Below, in pieces: positions 15,628 to 19,456 of a stretch of DNA of 19,456 bases (its first letter is position 1; every line of letters starts with the position of its first letter). The stretch spans positions 1 through 19,456 of the forward strand of contig JALWLM010000199.1 in assembly GCA_027084145.1 (NCBI GenBank). Reading direction: 5' to 3'. The position numbers and the translations under genes were made by a program. The stretch comes from Crocinitomicaceae bacterium. Its GTDB lineage: Bacteria; Bacteroidota; Bacteroidia; Flavobacteriales_D; Crocinitomicaceae. The notes beneath the pieces are model-generated. The model was not told where the DNA came from, made no database searches, and worked only from the letters and a program-made list of their open reading frames with translations.

Positions 15628-17187
15628 ATGAAAAAATTATTACGTTCAGTAGCAGTGGTTGTAGCATTATCAAGTATTAGTACTGCATCTGCACAATTAC
15701 CACCAAATGGAATTTATCCGGGAGGATTAGAGTTTGATTCTTATGTGCCGTCACCAAATTATACTGGGAATCACATCTATGCTTTAGGACACTGGAGAAT
15801 TGACTCTATTTTAGATGCAAACAGTTCCGTTGTTTTAGACATGTTTGCTACATGGTGTGGTCCATGTTGGAATTATCATCAAGCAGGAATATTGGAAAAT
15901 TTATATGATACAAGAGGTTGGGGAGCACCAAATCCAAAAACAGCTATTTTTGCGGTTGAATCAGACAATAGTACTCCAGGAACACAATTAGAGTCTAGTA
16001 CTTTAGGAGATTGGATTAACAATACAAAATATCCAATGGCAAATGATGGGGCAGCAGCAAGTATGTTTAACTTATCTTACTATCCTACTTTGGTCATTGT
16101 TTGTCCGGATAGACAAGTTACAGAAGTGGGGCAACAACAATTAGCAGGATGGGAAGCAGCTGTAGATGGTTGTTCGCCTGCAGCACAATTTGCAAATGAT
16201 GTGAGAATTGTTGCGGATAATACACCGGATGATGTTCCTGTATGTGGTGCTACAACTGCAAGTGTAGATATCGAAGTCGTTGTTCAAAATTATAGTACGG
16301 CAGCAATTAACGGAAATTATGATATCGTTGTTAAAGATGCAAGTGGAACTGTTATTGCAGGACCTACAACTGCAGCATTAAACTTAGCAGCCTATGCAAC
16401 ACAAACGGTTGTTGTAGGAACAGTAACTGCAAATACCGGAGCAAATGCTTTTACAGTTGAAATAACAACATCTGATGATGATGTGTCGAATAACACATAT
16501 ACAGTAAATGTAAATGTAAGTGCTGCTCAAACATTAGATGTTTGGCCAAATAAAGAAGTAACAATTGACATGAATATTGATAATTATGCTTCAGAAGTAG
16601 GTTTTGCACTTAGAGAAGGAGTTCCGGCAACAGCAGATCCGGCAGCTTTATTTTCTACTTCCAATGCAGGGAATAGTGATGCTTACATGGCTACTGGGAC
16701 ATTGACAGATGGTACTAATACTTTTAACCAAACATATACAGTAGCGAATCATGGTTGTCACTATTTTGTAGTAGTAGATACTTACGGAGACGGAATTACT
16801 TATCAAAATCCAAATGGAAAAATTGATCTTATCAGTTCTTCTACAGTGACAATCCCGGGAGATTATGGTTCAGGAACAGTTGTTGCTTTAGATTTTGTAG
16901 AAGTAGCGAGCATAGATGAAAATGAAAATACCATTTCTTTATCTGTTTATCCAAATCCTGCTAAAGATATTGCTAACATTTCTTTCGATTTGACAGATAA
17001 TGCAAATGTAAATATTGAAATGGTAAATGCTTTAGGTCAAAAAGTATATACTGAAGCTTTAACCAATGTGACAGGTCAACAAACTGTTGCAATCAATACA
17101 TCAGATATCAAAGAAGGTGTTTACTTTGTAAATATCACTGTTAACGGTTCGCTTATTTCTACAAAGAAAGTGACTGTTATCAAATAA
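15628..17187 (+). CDS. Secreted thioredoxin-fold protein with T9SS sorting domain
   Basis: Exported multidomain protein of 519 aa. A signal peptide (1-22, ending ASAQ) fits the ATG at 15628; an in-frame ATG at 15586 would put 14 basic residues before it and lies upstream of the promoter box. Residues about 45-182 form a thioredoxin-like domain with redox motif WCGPC at 76-80 and the cis-Pro stretch YYPTLVI at 151-157. A beta-sandwich domain resembling CARDB follows (about 190-298), then a second beta-rich domain (about 300-428). The C-terminal 80-odd residues are a type A T9SS sorting domain: SVYPNPAKD near 439-447, ALGQKVY, and GVYFVNITVNG before a basic end. The protein is therefore probably secreted or surface-anchored through the outer membrane. 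A redox or disulfide role outside the cell is inference. Confidence 0.9.
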   Translation: MKKLLRSVAVVVALSSISTASAQLPPNGIYPGGLEFDSYVPSPNYTGNHIYALGHWRIDSILDANSSVVLDMFATWCGPCWNYHQAGILENLYDTRGWGAPNPKTAIFAVESDNSTPGTQLESSTLGDWINNTKYPMANDGAAASMFNLSYYPTLVIVCPDRQVTEVGQQQLAGWEAAVDGCSPAAQFANDVRIVADNTPDDVPVCGATTASVDIEVVVQNYSTAAINGNYDIVVKDASGTVIAGPTTAALNLAAYATQTVVVGTVTANTGANAFTVEITTSDDDVSNNTYTVNVNVSAAQTLDVWPNKEVTIDMNIDNYASEVGFALREGVPATADPAALFSTSNAGNSDAYMATGTLTDGTNTFNQTYTVANHGCHYFVVVDTYGDGITYQNPNGKIDLISSSTVTIPGDYGSGTVVALDFVEVASIDENENTISLSVYPNPAKDIANISFDLTDNANVNIEMVNALGQKVYTEALTNVTGQQTVAINTSDIKEGVYFVNITVNGSLISTKKVTVIK

Positions 17188-17207
17188 TTTAAGATTTTAA
17201 ACGAATC

Positions 17208-17238
17208 AAAAAAGGGCTCCGAAAGGTGCCCTTTTTTA
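17208..17238 (+). terminator. Strong terminator after the T9SS cargo gene
   Basis: The arms 17208-17217 (aaaaaagggc) and 17228-17237 (gcccttttt t) pair perfectly over 10 bp. Inside, cc and gg close a GAAA tetraloop after one mismatch, and the 3' arm ends in a run of Ts. It begins 20 nt after the stop codon and is the clearest terminator in the window. Confidence 0.9.
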
Positions 17239-17556
17239 TTTGTAATAATTCTTTTTTTATTACTCAACTAAACTTTACCACCTGATTTAACGATTATGTA
17301 CATGAGTAGTGGCGACTAAACACACACACATTCCATTCATTTTAGTACAAGTATAGAAAAATTATAAACTTCGATTTTTGCAAATACTCGCTATTATTTA
17401 TACACATCTTTTACAAAATAATATATTTACAATTTAAATTCATTATTCATTCAGAAAGAACAAAAGAGAGGATTAAGATTACAATGCACTAAGAGGAATA
17501 TACCTCGTAAATATAGATAATCCCCTATGTTAGGCACAGGGCTTGGTATTCTCATT
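17239..17556. other. Noncoding gap between convergent genes
   Basis: About 318 nt of AT-rich DNA with no reading frame of useful length on either strand. I see a 7-bp AT hairpin (17242-17248 with 17257-17263), an 8-bp palindrome ATGTACAT at 17296-17303, a (CA)5 run at 17321-17330, and a GC-containing hairpin near the receptor end (listed separately). No tRNA, insertion-sequence end or attachment site can be supported. It is the longest gene-free stretch in the window. Confidence 0.6.
17523..17541 (-). terminator. Possible 3' hairpin of the TonB-receptor transcript
   Basis: Read on the minus strand, CCCTGTG pairs with CATAGGG (7 bp, one G-U wobble) around the 5-nt loop CCTAA, 15 nt after the receptor stop codon. 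The plus-strand version has an A-C mismatch at the wobble position, so the structure favours the minus transcript. There is no T run after it, so it may protect the 3' end rather than act as a classic terminator. Confidence 0.4.
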
Positions 17557-19456
17557 TTAATAATTCAACTGCCAAACTAAACCAAAGTATAATGTTCTAA
17601 ATTGATAATAATCAAAATGTTTTACTGAATAATCAGCATTATATTGCACTTGTTCTTGATTTTTAAAATCAAAGATGTTATTTATTGATAAGAAAGTAAT
17701 TAAAGCATTATTTTTTACCTTGATATATTTACTAAAACTGATGTCAAATCTATTGTAATTTTTATACTGTTCAGTGTATAATTTTTCTGAAAAAACAGGT
17801 TCATAAAATCCGGTTTGATTGTCAAACATAGCACTTGTTATGTCATTGTAAAATGTTCCCGGGCGACTTGCGTAGGTTAATGAAATGGAAAATAGTTTCG
17901 GATTGTTGTATGCAATGGTTGTTTTTAGCAAATAATTAAAATCTTTAAATCCGTGATAATCTTTTTTGTCCATAGTCATTTTTTGGTCGATAAAAGAATT
18001 TGCCAATGTTAATTTGAAATATTTATAAAAATTATGCTCAACAAAAAATTCCAAACCAAATGTGTTTACTTTGTCGGTAATGAAAAAAGCATTGACAGAT
18101 TGCTCCCCTGTTTCATTTTTAAAGTAGGTTCCCGCTTTTATCAAAGTGTTTTTTAATTCATACGAATAATCCAAAGCCACTTGATAACTTTTCAATAAAT
18201 TGTATTTCTTTGAATAATAATTTGGGATTGAATAGTTATGATATTTACCACCGCTTAACAAAAAGGATTGTTGATTATTTATACGATATTTTAAACCCAA
18301 TTGTGAACTAAAATAATATTGCTGATTTTCAACCGGAATATTACTTCTCATACCCGACGAAAAAGTGATTTTTTGGTTTATATCCCAATTTGTGTATAAA
18401 AACAATTCTAATATATGATTATGTATGGATTTGCTTGTAAAATAGTTTGGTGAATTAGGCGATAAAGCATAGTAATAGGTAGGAATACTATCGTTAAATT
18501 TGTTTTTATGAAAATCGTGTGATACGCCGAATTGTAAATTGGTATTCTCCAACAAATGCCATTTATAATCTATTGACGTGTATATTTGTTTGGTTGTTTG
18601 TTCTGAATACATATTACCAAAGCTAAAATGTTGCTTTGAATTATTAGTTCCGCTATTGATACTTAATACGCCTTTTTGTGAATAACATTTTAGATTGTTT
18701 ACCGTAAATATTCGTCTCTTATCAGTTAATACGTTTCCTTTATATGTAAACTGCTCATTTATACCGTTAAAATTCTCATCAATAAAATAGTTATATGAAT
18801 TAAATTCGGATTTTTTTCCTATTTTTCTGTGAAAATTTATACCTGCATCCCACGTATTAAATTTTTTGATATTGGGTAATTTTTCTTTTTGAATGCCTAC
18901 GAAAGCATCCGAAAATTGATAATTACCATAAACTTGAATAAACGAAATGTCTTTTTTAATTTTTTGAGAAAGCAATAAACCAACACTCGCCAAACTTGTC
19001 GCAAGTTGCAACTGATTATTTTCTAAATTATTAACGGTTTGAATTTCCACCAAACCCGCACTTGTATTGCCGTAAGTTAACGGCGGGTTACTCGCATACA
19101 CATATTGTTTGTTGATTATTTCCGGATTGAATAAACTGAAAAAACCTTGATTATTCAACTGGCTTGCTCTAACAGGTTTGTAAATCGGAACACTGTTTAA
19201 AACAACTCTTGTTCTGTCTGCCGAACTACCCCTTAACGATGGATTAGCTGTTTCATTTGTCGTAGTAGATGCCGGTAAAACCGTAATGGCTTTCAAAGGG
19301 TCGCCTTGTGAAACGGGATTTAAATAAACGTCCTTTATCATCGTCATTTTCACCACAGAAAACTGTTCGGATATCGGGTCTTTTGCGGTTATCAATACTT
19401 CTTCAAGTGTTTGCGCATCATCTTCCAAAACAATAAGTATCCGGTTGTTTAAATCT
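17557..19456 (-). CDS. TonB-dependent outer-membrane receptor (5' end outside window)
   Basis: Partial gene: the frame stays open to the window edge at 19456, so the N-terminus (signal peptide and any carboxypeptidase-like domain) is missing and about 632 residues are visible. A TTG at 19428 can be read as a start but is almost certainly internal, since sense codons (VILIRNNLD read outward) precede it. A TonB-box-like LEEVLITAKD is followed by a plug domain, seen in NPSLRGSSADRTRVVLNSVP and GNTSAGLVEIQTV. The rest is a beta-barrel of alternating aromatic strands, ending in the aromatic strand FGLVWQLNY. No SusD-like partner is seen downstream. The ligand is unknown. The gene converges with the T9SS cargo gene across a 370-nt gap. 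Confidence 0.88.
   Translation of the reverse strand, partial: DLNNRILIVLEDDAQTLEEVLITAKDPISEQFSVVKMTMIKDVYLNPVSQGDPLKAITVLPASTTTNETANPSLRGSSADRTRVVLNSVPIYKPVRASQLNNQGFFSLFNPEIINKQYVYASNPPLTYGNTSAGLVEIQTVNNLENNQLQLATSLASVGLLLSQKIKKDISFIQVYGNYQFSDAFVGIQKEKLPNIKKFNTWDAGINFHRKIGKKSEFNSYNYFIDENFNGINEQFTYKGNVLTDKRRIFTVNNLKCYSQKGVLSINSGTNNSKQHFSFGNMYSEQTTKQIYTSIDYKWHLLENTNLQFGVSHDFHKNKFNDSIPTYYYALSPNSPNYFTSKSIHNHILELFLYTNWDINQKITFSSGMRSNIPVENQQYYFSSQLGLKYRINNQQSFLLSGGKYHNYSIPNYYSKKYNLLKSYQVALDYSYELKNTLIKAGTYFKNETGEQSVNAFFITDKVNTFGLEFFVEHNFYKYFKLTLANSFIDQKMTMDKKDYHGFKDFNYLLKTTIAYNNPKLFSISLTYASRPGTFYNDITSAMFDNQTGFYEPVFSEKLYTEQYKNYNRFDISFSKYIKVKNNALITFLSINNIFDFKNQEQVQYNADYSVKHFDYYQFRTLYFGLVWQLNY

Noticed and set aside
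17530..17536. GTTAGGC resembling an integron attC core site (GTTRRRY)
   Set aside because: No matching RYYYAAC partner lies at a suitable distance; the nearest candidate (17262-17268) is about 270 nt away. There is no integrase or cassette array, and a 7-base degenerate match is expected by chance.

Overview
The window looks like ordinary chromosome from a low-GC member of the Bacteroidota, most likely a Flavobacteriales-type bacterium. Four things point there: a type IX secretion (T9SS) C-terminal sorting domain, an HU-CCDC81/SPOR protein, TAnnTTTG promoter boxes, and A-rich leaders without Shine-Dalgarno sequences. I see no rRNA, tRNA, CRISPR array, complete insertion sequence, phage gene or obvious defence system.

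Layout. (1) 1-3042, minus strand: a three-gene operon of ribD, an MBL-fold hydrolase and a membrane-anchored HU-CCDC81/SPOR protein. ribD and the hydrolase overlap by 4 nt (ATGA). (2) 3147-6713, plus: two adjacent but architecturally different POT-family peptide symporters, ended by a clear hairpin terminator. (3) 6783-11277, plus: a tight cluster of a DUF819-type membrane protein with an added N-terminal exported domain, an arginase, and arginyl-tRNA synthetase overlapping the arginase by 11 nt. (4) 11354-13561, minus: era followed by der, two ribosome-assembly GTPases. (5) 13653-13936, plus: a very small, strongly basic secreted protein with its own terminator. (6) 13999-15537, plus: a COG2509-type FAD-dependent dehydrogenase. 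(7) 15628-17187, plus: a secreted thioredoxin-fold protein with a T9SS sorting domain, a well-placed promoter and a strong terminator. (8) 17557-19456, minus: a TonB-dependent outer-membrane receptor whose 5' end runs off the window.

How the genes may work together. The centre suggests peptide and amino-acid use: POT symporters import di/tripeptides, arginase splits arginine, and ArgS charges it to tRNA. The DUF819 protein sits directly upstream of arginase and is a candidate transporter in that route. This is inference from gene order; its substrate cannot be read from sequence. Most of the rest is housekeeping (riboflavin synthesis, ribosome assembly) or cell-envelope and secretion functions.

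I did not find a convincing new multi-gene system. The items most worth a second look are the DUF819 fusion beside arginase, the large insert in the second POT transporter, the small basic secreted protein, and the HU-to-SPOR membrane protein.
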